A stretch of 18,716 nucleotides of DNA from Elusimicrobiota bacterium (GTDB taxonomy: Bacteria; Elusimicrobiota; Elusimicrobia; Elusimicrobiales; UBA9959): assembly GCA_003500765.1 (NCBI GenBank), contig DNQL01000231.1, forward strand, positions 1 to 18,716. Direction: 5' to 3'. Position numbers and translations under genes: made by a program. This document shows, in pieces, positions 1 to 6,493 of the stretch (positions within the stretch are counted from its first letter, which is position 1; each line of letters opens with the position of its first letter). The notes beneath the pieces were generated by a model, which was given only the letters and a program-made list of their open reading frames with translations, was not told where the DNA came from and searched no databases.

Positions 1-789
1 TGCGTGCACGACGCCTTTGTCCTGGAGGAGGGAGGCTGCGCCTGGTTCGCCGAGCACGAGCACGGCGAGGGCGGCCGGCGCCGCCTGCTGCTGCCCGTCT
101 GCCGCCCTTTCCGCATGCCAGCGCCGGCCGAACTGGCCGACGGGGCCGCGCGGCTGGGCTACCGCGAGTTCCGATATGTGCCGCAGGACTGGCTGGACGC
201 CGTCGGGCGGGGCGAAGCGGAGAAATACTTCGCCGTGAAGGAGGAGGACGGCTTCCACGATTATATCTACGAGCGGGCCGCGCTGGTTTCGCTGGACGGC
301 CGGCGCTACGCCAAGAAGCGCAACCTCGTCTCCCAGTTCGAGAAAGCCTGCGGTCCTTCCGCCGTCGTCGGGGAGATGAAAGGCGCCTGCCTGAAGAACT
401 GCCTCGACCTCTTCGACCACTGGGAGAAGTCCCGCGGCGAGGCCATGGATATCAAGAAATGCGAGCGCAAGGCCATAGCCAACGCGCTTAATCATTTTAA
501 GGAGCTCGAGATGTCCGGCGTCGCGGTCGAGATATCCGGCCGCCTGGCCGGCTTCGCTTTCGGCTCGCGCCTTAGCGACGGGACCTGGACGCTCAATTTC
601 GAGAAGGCCGACATCTCGTTCAAGGGCCTTTACCAGTTCCTCGACCGGGAGGCGGCCCGCGCCGTGCCGGCCGCCTATTCGTTCATCGACAAGGAGAACG
701 ACCTTGGCCTGGCGGGTCTGAAAAAAGCCAAGGAATCATATTTCCCGTCCCGCCTGGTGAAGTCGTACACGCTGGAGCTGAAGAAGTGA
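1..789 (+). CDS. DUF2156 (phosphatidylglycerol lysyltransferase C-terminal-like) protein, 5' partial
   Basis: The reading frame is open from base 1, so the true start is probably upstream. A GTG at base 4 gives 261 residues, shorter than I recall for the family, and the N-terminal strand region seems to be missing. Family-like stretches are YIYERAALVSLDGRRYAKKR near residues 88-107 and, near the C-terminus, FIDKENDLGLAGLKKAKESY, which resembles the conserved N/DxExDLGxxGLRxAKxSY stretch of DUF2156. The fold is GNAT-like and related to aminoacyl-tRNA-dependent lipid aminoacylases (MprF C-domain), but stand-alone DUF2156 proteins have no settled substrate. No membrane segments are visible, so it is not a full MprF. 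Its TGA overlaps the GTG start of pgeF (GTGA), so the two are likely co-translated. The family call is firm; the function is unknown. Confidence 0.82.
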   Translation, partial: CVHDAFVLEEGGCAWFAEHEHGEGGRRRLLLPVCRPFRMPAPAELADGAARLGYREFRYVPQDWLDAVGRGEAEKYFAVKEEDGFHDYIYERAALVSLDGRRYAKKRNLVSQFEKACGPSAVVGEMKGACLKNCLDLFDHWEKSRGEAMDIKKCERKAIANALNHFKELEMSGVAVEISGRLAGFAFGSRLSDGTWTLNFEKADISFKGLYQFLDREAARAVPAAYSFIDKENDLGLAGLKKAKESYFPSRLVKSYTLELKK

Positions 790-1577
790 CGACGGACGTG
801 CCGGAACTGCTGCGGTTCGGCAATCTCTCGGGGGAGCCCGGCCTGGTCCACGCCGTCTCCACCCGCTCAGGCGGCGTCAGCTCCGGGCCTTACGCTTCGC
901 TGAACCTGGGCGAGGCGACCGGCGACGACCCGGCCAAAGCCGCGGAGAACATGCGCCGCTTCATGGCGGCCGCCGGCATGCCGCCCGAAAGGCTGGCCGC
1001 CATGCGCCAGGACCATACCGCCAACGTTGCCGAGGTGCGCGGGGACTGGCCCTTCGGCCCGCCGGGAGAGCCGGTATTCCAGCCGCATATCGACGGTATG
1101 GTGACCCGGCTGAAGAACACCCCGCTGATAGCTTTTTCCGCCGACTGCGCCACGGCCGTGTTCTATGACAGGACCAACGCGGCCCTCGGCGTGATGCACG
1201 CGGGCTGGCGCGGCGCGGTACAGAATATTTTCCGCGCGGCTTTCGAGCGTATGGCGCTGCTTTACGGCAGCCGGCCGGGCGACATATCCGCCGGCGTAGG
1301 GCCCTGCATCTGCGCGGCGCATTACCCCGTCGGGGAGGATTTCACCGCCGGGCTCGGGGCTCTCTTCGGCGCCGATAAGGCCGCCCGGCTGCTGCGCCGC
1401 GTCGATGGCCGCGCCCACTTCGACCTGCGGGCCCTGCTGCGCGAGCAACTGCTGGAGCTGGGGATAACGAACCACGAGTTCTCGCCGCTCTGCACCCGGG
1501 AGGACGAGCGGCTGTTCTCGTGGAGGCGCGACAAGGGCGTAACCGGCCGCTTCGCCCTGGCCGCGATGCTGAAATAA
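786..1577 (+). CDS. pgeF: Peptidoglycan editing factor PgeF (YfiH/YlmD, DUF152, laccase-domain family)
   Basis: The 263-residue length is typical of the family. The three residues that bind metal/act in catalysis in YfiH-type proteins are present: His77 in RQDHTANV, Cys121 in FSADCATAVFYD, and His138 in MHAGWRGAV. GVGPCICAAHYPVG (about 170-183) and the C-terminal RRDKGVTGRFA are also diagnostic. Members have been described as a factor removing wrongly incorporated L-Ser from UDP-MurNAc in cell-wall synthesis, and as purine nucleoside phosphorylase/adenosine deaminase-like or polyphenol oxidase enzymes; the sequence does not distinguish these. The GTG start overlaps the stop of the upstream gene by 4 bp, with GGAG at 774-777 about 8 nt upstream, so translational coupling is likely. 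No signal peptide is seen, so it is cytoplasmic. A purine role would be thematically close to the adenine deaminase 6 kb downstream, but that is only a remark. Confidence 0.93.
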   Translation: MTTDVPELLRFGNLSGEPGLVHAVSTRSGGVSSGPYASLNLGEATGDDPAKAAENMRRFMAAAGMPPERLAAMRQDHTANVAEVRGDWPFGPPGEPVFQPHIDGMVTRLKNTPLIAFSADCATAVFYDRTNAALGVMHAGWRGAVQNIFRAAFERMALLYGSRPGDISAGVGPCICAAHYPVGEDFTAGLGALFGADKAARLLRRVDGRAHFDLRALLREQLLELGITNHEFSPLCTREDERLFSWRRDKGVTGRFALAAMLK

Positions 1578-1597
1578 GGAAAATTATTCCAGAGTTT

Positions 1598-1620
1598 GTC
1601 GGGGAAACACCCCTGAATAA
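1598..1620 (+). repeat. Partial copy of the GTCGGGGAAAC intergenic repeat
   Basis: The first 11 bases (GTCGGGGAAAC) are identical to the core of the two longer repeats at 5595-5684 and 6571-6660. About 19 of 23 positions match before similarity fades. It lies 20 bp after the pgeF stop. The GGGG-AAACA-CCCC part could form a small hairpin, but no T-run follows, so I do not call it a terminator. Confidence 0.45.
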
Positions 1621-1640
1621 CCATATCCGGCGCTCCACGG

Positions 1641-1670
1641 CTTTACCGCGATTTACCGCGATTTACCGTC
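1641..1670 (+). repeat. Three 10-bp tandem repeats upstream of a promoter
   Basis: Three consecutive 10-mers, CTTTACCGCG, ATTTACCGCG and ATTTACCGTC, end 2 bp before the -35 hexamer at 1673. A 10-bp period puts each unit on the same DNA face, as in activator sites. They are seen directly; the operator role is inferred. Confidence 0.6.
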
Positions 1671-1672
1671 GT

Positions 1673-1701
1673 TTGACAGGTTATAGTTTTAATCGTAACA
1701 T
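1673..1701 (+). promoter_or_regulatory. Sigma70-like promoter of the four-gene unit
   Basis: A perfect TTGACA -35 (1673-1678), a 17-bp spacer and TAACAT (1696-1701, 4 of 6 to TATAAT) lie 26 bp before the ATG at 1727. Transcription would start near 1708, giving a short leader. The three 10-bp repeats abut the -35. No other comparably good promoter is visible before the next three genes. Confidence 0.65.
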
Positions 1702-1726
1702 TGATTTTGTGGCTCGGGGTCGACCT

Positions 1727-2320
1727 ATGAAAAAAACCGCCGGCGCTGTCATAGCGTCAGCCTTGTTGTTTATCGCTTTTTGCGGCATCTCTTTCGCCTC
1801 GGACAAAAGAACCGATAAGCTTTACGAACTCTATAATTCCACCGCCACACCCGCAAGCCAGAAGCCGCGCCTGAAGCACTTCATAGACAGGCGGGAGCGT
1901 ATTGAAAAAATACTCAGTTCCGGCCGTGCGTCCCGGCAGCGCGCTTTGTCAGCGCCGGCCTCCGTCAAAACCACCGGCGTTTCTTCCGCCGCCCCGCTTG
2001 CCGCCGACACCGCATTTAAGCTGGGCGAGGTCTATTGCTACCCCAATCCGGCCAAAAGGACCAATCCCACTTTCCACATAGAAACCGGCCTGGCCGACAA
2101 GGTGGAACTGAAGATCTACGACGTTTCAGGCGATACTGTCCACGAAACGACGCTCTCGGGCGTGCCGGGGCTTATAGACGACGGCCAGGGCCCGCAGTAC
2201 GCCTATGAATACCAGTGGGACGTCAGGAACGCGGGCAGCGGCGTCTACATCTTCAGCGTAACCTCCAGGCAGGGCGATAAAACCCTGAAGAAAACCGGCC
2301 GCTGCGCGGTGATAAAATGA
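1727..2320 (+). CDS. Secreted small protein with FlgD-Ig/T9SS type A-like C-terminal domain
   Basis: The protein has 197 residues. A signal peptide covers about 1-25 (MKK, hydrophobic core, cleavage after SFA). Residues 26-98 are low-complexity and charged. About 100-197 form a beta-rich domain with YPNPAK (105-110), ELKIYDVSGDTV (127-138), and WDVRNAGSGVYIFSVTS (164-180), ending in a basic KKTGRCAVIK tail. This pattern matches FlgD Ig-like and T9SS type A sorting domains, which direct or anchor outer-membrane secretion. Here the domain is nearly the whole mature protein, with no large cargo domain. I chose ATG 1727 because it gives a signal peptide just after the promoter; the frame is open back to an ATG at 1520, but that would overlap pgeF. 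The ribosome site is weak (GGGGT, 1716-1720). The stop overlaps the next start (ATGA). Secretion is likely; the role is unknown. Confidence 0.78.
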   Translation: MKKTAGAVIASALLFIAFCGISFASDKRTDKLYELYNSTATPASQKPRLKHFIDRRERIEKILSSGRASRQRALSAPASVKTTGVSSAAPLAADTAFKLGEVYCYPNPAKRTNPTFHIETGLADKVELKIYDVSGDTVHETTLSGVPGLIDDGQGPQYAYEYQWDVRNAGSGVYIFSVTSRQGDKTLKKTGRCAVIK

Positions 2321-3219
2321 AGAAGAGCGGTCTGCTCGCCGCGATTGTTTTTTTCTTAACCTCCGCCGCCGTCTCCGCAGGCGGGACCACGGCCGCTTTT
2401 CTTAAGCTCGGTTCCGGCGCCCGGGCTACCGGGCTTGGCGGGGCCTTTACCGCCGTCTCCGGGGACATTAACGCCATCTCCTATAACCCGGCCGGACTGG
2501 CCGGTCTTAAAAGAAGCGAAGCCGGCTTTACCCGCGCCGAACTGGTGGAGGGCGTCAGCTATAATTCCCTCGGTTATTCCCGGCCGGCCGCCGGGGGGAC
2601 AATGGGCCTGGGCGTGAATTACCTGGGCCAGTCTTCCATCGAAGGCCGCGGCGCGAACCGCGAGGTTACCGGCTCGTTCCAGGCTTCCGATACGGCCGTA
2701 AATCTGGCTTACGCCGGTCACCTTACCGCACGGGCCGCACTCGGCCTCAACTTCAAATTTCTCACCAGCCGCATAGCCGGCGAGTCAGCCAATGGCTGGG
2801 CCGTGGACGCGGGCTGGCAGTATAAGATGCCGGTAAAAGGCCTGAGCCTCGGCCTTGCCGCGCAGAATATCGGGCCGAAGATGAGGTTCATGGACGAAGG
2901 CTCCGCCCTGCCGTTTACCGCCCGCGCCGGCGCGGGCTATATGCTGCTGGATAACGTGCTTCTTTCTTTCGACGTGAGCCGGCAGGTGAACGAAAAGAAA
3001 ACTATTTTCAGCGTTGGCAGTGAATACGCGATATTCAACAGCCTTTTCATGCGGGCCGGCTATCTCGCCGACACCGTTTCCGGCGGCTCCCTGGCCGACG
3101 CCGGCGGCCTCAAGGCCGGCTTCGGCTTCAAGCTGCGCGGTTTAAATCTCGACTATGCCGTAACGCCGTTCGGCGACATCGGCAGGGCGCACCGCATAAG
3201 CCTCGGGGCGGGATTCTGA
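2317..3219 (+). CDS. PorV/PorQ-family outer-membrane beta-barrel protein (UPF0164-like)
   Basis: The protein has 300 residues. A signal peptide spans about 1-21 and is followed by the family hallmark: LKLGSGARATGLGGAFTAVS, then ISYNPAGLAGL. The remainder is alternating amphipathic beta-strands rich in Gly and aromatics (for example LGVNYLGQSS and YAVTPFGDIGRAHRISLGAGF at the end), as in a FadL/PorV-like barrel closing on an aromatic C-terminal residue. PorV in Bacteroidota shuttles T9SS cargo carrying C-terminal domains from the translocon; homologues in other phyla are mostly uncharacterised. Its start overlaps the stop of the FlgD/CTD-like gene by 4 bp, so barrel and CTD-like protein are probably made together, which fits a barrel-client pair. 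No other T9SS component (SprA, PorU, PorL/M) is in the window. Family call strong; function inferred. Confidence 0.82.
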   Translation: MKKSGLLAAIVFFLTSAAVSAGGTTAAFLKLGSGARATGLGGAFTAVSGDINAISYNPAGLAGLKRSEAGFTRAELVEGVSYNSLGYSRPAAGGTMGLGVNYLGQSSIEGRGANREVTGSFQASDTAVNLAYAGHLTARAALGLNFKFLTSRIAGESANGWAVDAGWQYKMPVKGLSLGLAAQNIGPKMRFMDEGSALPFTARAGAGYMLLDNVLLSFDVSRQVNEKKTIFSVGSEYAIFNSLFMRAGYLADTVSGGSLADAGGLKAGFGFKLRGLNLDYAVTPFGDIGRAHRISLGAGF

Positions 3220-3220
3220 A

Positions 3221-4429
3221 ATGAAAGGGCTGTCAGCTTTCCTGCTTAAAGCCGCGCTGCTGCCTGGCGCCGTCTGCGCGCCGGCGCTTGTCCCGGTCGA
3301 CGCCGGCGCGGCGGCGTGGGACTATGTCTATACCCCCACCGCGCTGCCGGACGGATATCCCGGCGGAGCGTGGGATCTGGAAGCCTACGGGGATGCCGCG
3401 CCCTCCATCGTGAACGGCAGGCTGTATTTCAACCTGAGAAACGGTCTTTTCTTCTACGGGCGCGGCAGGGAAGCCGACCCGCGCATCTCCGCGTCCGACT
3501 TCACCTTTGAGTGGCGGCAGGAAGTATTGCGCCCCGGCAATCAATTTTCGATGGCGATGTATTACGCGGAGGACCCGTACAATTGGATCGAGTTTATGCG
3601 CCAAAACGACGGGGGGATTATGTTCGCTGACGGCACCGTCATTATGCTTCCGGAGTCTCCCGCGACAGGTCCGCACACCTACCGGCTGGTGAAAAGCGAC
3701 AGCCAGGTCGAGCTCTATGTGGACGGCGCTTTAACCGGTTCTTTGCCTGCAGGCGCGCATACGGTCGACTATCTGGAACTCAGCGGCTGGGGCGCGGAGT
3801 ATGCGCCTTACGAGGCCTACTGGGACCATGTCGCCTACACGCGCGGCGCTTACACCCCCGCGGAACTGCCCAGCCCTACAGCATCAACCACTACCTGCGT
3901 GGAAGTCACCGGCGTGCCTAACTGGAAGCAGTTTGACGACGGCACAAACAACTGGTGGGACGACATATATAACCACACAACGAGTTCTATCAGCAAATCC
4001 GGCTGTGCATTAACCGCCGTCTCGCAGGTAATCACAAAGCAATGGCAAAACACGGACCCCGGAGAACTGAACAGTATATTGAGGCTAACTCCTGGGGGGT
4101 TTCGTAGCGGAGGCCGCGTCAATTTTGAAGTTGTAGCTCAACTTGCATCATTAGGCTATGCAGAGGGAGATTTTACCGCGTTAGATGAGATACATACAAA
4201 ATTGGAAGCGGGAAATCCGGTGATTTTATGGTTGTGGAGTTTAAAGGCAAGAGCAAACGGGATAAGGCCATCTCATTTTGTTGTTGCTGTTGGTAAATGC
4301 GGCGATACCATTTATATCAATGATCCCGGACATTCCAGTATTTACACTGGTCGGCCGACATTGGAACAGTATTTTAACAGGCTGCCAGTGGATCTGCGCG
4401 AGATCCGCGCGCTCTTGTATTACGATTGA
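3221..4429 (+). CDS. Secreted two-domain protein: LamG/concanavalin-like domain plus C39-like cysteine peptidase
   Basis: The protein has 402 residues. An N-terminal signal region (about 1-31, ending AGA) is followed by a beta-sandwich-like domain (about 33-212; SASDFTFEWRQEV, YRLVKSDSQVELYVDGALTG) resembling LamG/3-keto-disaccharide hydrolase-type jelly rolls, often carbohydrate-binding. After a Pro/Thr linker (about 214-226) comes a papain-like C39_2 domain. It has Gln237 in WKQFDD (oxyanion), Cys262 in SISKSGCALTAVS, His352 in SHFVVAVG, and Asp368 in INDPGH, so the catalytic set looks complete. It lacks the transporter domains of bacteriocin-exporting C39 ABC proteins, so it should act outside the cytoplasm. 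It starts 1 nt after the PorV-like gene. GC content falls near the linker: 42 of 60 bases are G/C at 3361-3420 but 24 of 60 at 4141-4200, suggesting the peptidase part was joined from elsewhere. The substrate is unknown. Confidence 0.75.
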   Translation: MKGLSAFLLKAALLPGAVCAPALVPVDAGAAAWDYVYTPTALPDGYPGGAWDLEAYGDAAPSIVNGRLYFNLRNGLFFYGRGREADPRISASDFTFEWRQEVLRPGNQFSMAMYYAEDPYNWIEFMRQNDGGIMFADGTVIMLPESPATGPHTYRLVKSDSQVELYVDGALTGSLPAGAHTVDYLELSGWGAEYAPYEAYWDHVAYTRGAYTPAELPSPTASTTTCVEVTGVPNWKQFDDGTNNWWDDIYNHTTSSISKSGCALTAVSQVITKQWQNTDPGELNSILRLTPGGFRSGGRVNFEVVAQLASLGYAEGDFTALDEIHTKLEAGNPVILWLWSLKARANGIRPSHFVVAVGKCGDTIYINDPGHSSIYTGRPTLEQYFNRLPVDLREIRALLYYD

Positions 4430-4448
4430 TTGCAAGGAGAAGCTGCTT

Positions 4449-5474
4449 ATGATGAAAAAAGCCATCCTTTTGGTCGTTGCTTTTTATGTGCCGGTTATCG
4501 GGCCGGTCTATTCTGCCACGGCTGCCGATGGGGCTATTGAACTATCTGCATTTAATATGACAACCGGATATTTTGACACTCCGGCAGAGCTGCTTATTAC
4601 GGATTCTCAAGGCAGAAGAACAGGGTATAGTCCATCCGCGCCATTTAATAAGACGGAGCAATTAAATATGTATCGCGAGATTCCTGGAGGGAAGTATCAT
4701 CAGGATGGAATAGGATCATCCTCTGACGAGGATCCTATAGGAGTTGATGAGAGCGGCTTTTCAAATTTCCGAAGATTACGCCTACAGGGCGTGACTCCGG
4801 GTATTTATTCATTGCAAATTATCGGGAGAGAAACCGGACAATACGGTTTGGATGGAACTTTTAAGAAAAGTGACGGAACCTTGCAGTTATTAGGAGAATC
4901 CCCGGGGTTTATTGTTCAAGGGCAAACAACCACGCTGAGTATAGATTATGACCCCACCCCTGGCGCGCCCGCTCCTGTTATAACCAAGATCGTCACCTTC
5001 GACGTCCTTCGCAACGATGTTCTTGTGGCGCAGAAACTAAATCAGCTTGGCGACGACAAGTTCGCGAAAAGCCTGGTGAAGAATATTAATCTGGCCGAGA
5101 AACTCGTCGGCGTCTGCGACAGGCGCAAAGGCAAAAAGGATAAGGGCTGCCAGCCCTCTGTCGCCGTCCTGAAGCTCTTTATCAAGCGCCTGGAACTCGC
5201 CAACCGCAAATGCGATAACCCCGCCGACTGCGACGAAGAACGCGAATGGGCGGCCTTCCGCAAGGAGCACGGCAAAGATGACGATTTTAAAGACTTCTGG
5301 CTGGAGTGGGACCGCGACGACTGGCACAAGCGCAAGAAGGCGGTTAAGCGCTTCGTGACCGACGAGGCCCTGAAGATAATCAGGGAAGACGCCCAATGGC
5401 TGATAAAATCCCTCGGCGGTGAAATAGAAAAAGGGCGTGATGGTCATAACGCCGGCAAAAAGAAGGGTAGATGA
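4449..5474 (+). CDS. Secreted protein of unknown function with a FIMAH-like helical C-terminal region
   Basis: The protein has 341 residues. I chose ATG 4449 because AAGGAGA (4434-4440) lies 8 nt upstream and a signal peptide follows (about 1-26, MMKKAILLVVAF...ATA); the next codon but one is also ATG (4452). About 27-170 is a beta-rich domain I do not recognise (GVTPGIYSLQIIGRETGQYG). About 180-323 contains three hydrophobic helices (FAKSLVKNINLAEKLVG; SVAVLKLFIKRLELA; FVTDEALKIIREDAQWLIKS) in the order and spacing style of FIMAH domains of secreted bacterial enzymes. The helices are separated by insertions bearing two close Cys pairs, C223/C234 and C255/C261, and a charged Trp-rich stretch (about 264-298). 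The tail is basic. The first half is AT-richer than the second. It follows the C39-like gene by 19 bp and is probably the last gene of the unit. The final coding segment is partly duplicated at 6687-6731. FIMAH assignment is tentative. Confidence 0.65.
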   Translation: MMKKAILLVVAFYVPVIGPVYSATAADGAIELSAFNMTTGYFDTPAELLITDSQGRRTGYSPSAPFNKTEQLNMYREIPGGKYHQDGIGSSSDEDPIGVDESGFSNFRRLRLQGVTPGIYSLQIIGRETGQYGLDGTFKKSDGTLQLLGESPGFIVQGQTTTLSIDYDPTPGAPAPVITKIVTFDVLRNDVLVAQKLNQLGDDKFAKSLVKNINLAEKLVGVCDRRKGKKDKGCQPSVAVLKLFIKRLELANRKCDNPADCDEEREWAAFRKEHGKDDDFKDFWLEWDRDDWHKRKKAVKRFVTDEALKIIREDAQWLIKSLGGEIEKGRDGHNAGKKKGR

Positions 5475-5496
5475 AAACGGACCTATTCCTGCTAGC

Positions 5497-5529
5497 CCGG
5501 GCTCCCTTTAAAAGGAGCCCGGAATCTTT
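5497..5529 (+). terminator. Hairpin terminator of the four-gene unit
   Basis: A perfect 9-bp stem, CCGGGCTCC (5497-5505) with GGAGCCCGG (5514-5522), has an 8-nt loop and sits 22 bp after the stop at 5474. The following T-tract is weak (AATCTTT), so termination may be partial or assisted. Confidence 0.6.
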
Positions 5530-5594
5530 AGCGACGCAGAATGTCGACCTCTCCAGTTTAACTTCCCCGCTGTCGCCGCCACCCGCAAGCACGG

Positions 5595-5684
5595 CCGACC
5601 AGTCGGGGAAACGCCCCCAAATCACCGCCAATGATCGGGCATGATTTGGTCCCTTCTCCTGAGTCCCAAAATACCCCTTGAAAC
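5595..5684 (+). repeat. 90-bp direct repeat, copy 1 (upstream of GNAT gene)
   Basis: Aligned without gaps to 6571-6660, with 74 of 90 positions identical. The core 5602-5645 is identical over 44 bp, and the last 39 bp match at 25 positions. It opens with a small dyad, CCGAC-CA-GTCGG. An internal inverted repeat, CCAAATCA (5617-5624) with TGATTTGG (5642-5649), could form a hairpin; this arm is decayed in copy 2. Confidence 0.85.
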
Positions 5685-5917
5685 AGGTGAATAGCCCGCT
5701 TCAGTTTAATAATGTTGCTTATTTGCCTGTTCTGCAGAAGAGAACCCAAATATTTGGGAGAATTACGGTAAAGTTCCCTGGGTCTAGCCGCTAGGTAATT
5801 TACTTTAGAAGAGCAGGTTCAAGGACACTTAAAAAAGAGGACATGCTGCGCTAGACTATAACCAAAGAGACCGGCGTGTGGCGATAAATGTTTGGGGAAA
5901 AGGCAGCAGGAGCCTTT

Positions 5918-5926
5918 TGCTAGAAT
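5918..5926 (+). promoter_or_regulatory. Extended -10 promoter for the GNAT gene
   Basis: TGC followed by TAGAAT (5921-5926, 5 of 6 to TATAAT) is a good extended -10 element 33 bp before the ATG at 5959. An overlapping TATGAT (5926-5931) is a second candidate. No -35 is evident. Confidence 0.45.
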
Positions 5927-5958
5927 ATGATTATCAGGGAGGCAGGGAAATATAAATT

Positions 5959-6489
5959 ATGAATAAACAATCCCCGGCAAGGTTGATTCTGGTACCGGCC
6001 AGTCCCAAATATGCGGAGCTTTTTCAGCGTTGGAGAAGCCAGGTTTCGTTCGTAGAACATAATCCGCTGAAACGTCTGAGTATGGAGGAATGCCGCAAAC
6101 GGCTGCTGGCAGAAGGGCATTCCTTGAAAGCCGGAGGAAACCATGAATCTTTTAGATGGTTCGCTAAACTGGAGAAGAAGATCATCGGCAGCGTCTCTCT
6201 CAACGGTATAAACGAAATGATGAAGGTGGCCGAGGTTAGTTACGGGGTGGATGAGGATTTTCAGGGTCGCGGGCTGGGAACCATTATTGTAAGCATGCTC
6301 GTGAAAAAAGCCTTTGCTGAAACGGATTTGCGCAAGCTTATTGCCTACGTGCATGATAAAAATATCCCGTCATGCAGGCTTCTGGAAAGAATCGGCTTTA
6401 AAAAGGAAGGTTTCCTTAGGGAGCACTATCTGATTAACGGCAAGCCTGCGAATGAAGTTGTCTACGGCTTGCTCCGGGCTGAGGCTTAA
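5959..6489 (+). CDS. GNAT-family N-acetyltransferase (RimJ/RimL-like)
   Basis: The protein has 176 residues, a usual length for this family. The acetyl-CoA-binding motif A is clear: YGVDEDFQGRGLGTIIV, with Q102-G-R-G-L-G at 102-107. Motif B follows as VHDKNIPSCRLLERIGFKKEG (about 131-151, with Asn135 and Ser138), then a C-terminal YxLxNGK-type strand (HYLINGKPANEVVYGL). It should transfer an acetyl group from acetyl-CoA to an amine, either a protein N-terminus or a small molecule; the acceptor cannot be read from sequence. A possible ribosome site, AGGGA (5944-5948), lies 10 nt before the ATG. The gene is isolated, AT-richer than its neighbours, has its own promoter, and lies between two 90-bp direct repeats, so it looks like a separately acquired or mobilised single-gene module. 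Confidence 0.88.
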   Translation: MNKQSPARLILVPASPKYAELFQRWRSQVSFVEHNPLKRLSMEECRKRLLAEGHSLKAGGNHESFRWFAKLEKKIIGSVSLNGINEMMKVAEVSYGVDEDFQGRGLGTIIVSMLVKKAFAETDLRKLIAYVHDKNIPSCRLLERIGFKKEGFLREHYLINGKPANEVVYGLLRAEA

Positions 6490-6493
6490 ATTT

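Larger units (their letters stand above)
5475..5958. other. 484-bp intergenic region
   Basis: It holds the terminator (5497-5529), the first 90-bp repeat (5595-5684), a 14-bp perfect palindrome CCCAAATATTTGGG (5745-5758), and the GNAT promoter. Short open frames are present on both strands, but none has a convincing ribosome site or protein-like composition. I see no tRNA or known RNA fold. It is visibly less GC-rich than the flanking genes after about 5640. Confidence 0.6.

Noticed and set aside
1641..1670. Possible CRISPR-like repeats
   Set aside because: The units are 10 bp, directly abutting and without spacers; no cas gene is nearby.
1520..1726. Upstream in-frame extension of the FlgD/CTD-like gene to ATG 1520
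   Set aside because: It would overlap the end of pgeF, pass through the repeats and promoter, and bury the signal peptide. ATG 1727 fits promoter and export.
3897..4429. C39 domain as a bacteriocin-processing exporter
   Set aside because: No ABC transporter or membrane domains follow, the protein has a signal peptide, and no double-glycine leader peptide gene is visible nearby.
4278..4448. Upstream in-frame extension of the FIMAH-like gene to ATG 4278
   Set aside because: It overlaps the C39-like domain, including its Asp region. ATG 4449 has an AAGGAGA site and a signal peptide.
5380..5749. Short minus-strand frames in the region after the four-gene unit
   Set aside because: They overlap the terminator and repeat, lack ribosome sites, and show no protein-like features.
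5810..5830. GGTTCAAG string resembling a tRNA T-loop
   Set aside because: No acceptor, D-arm or anticodon arm pairing could be built around it.
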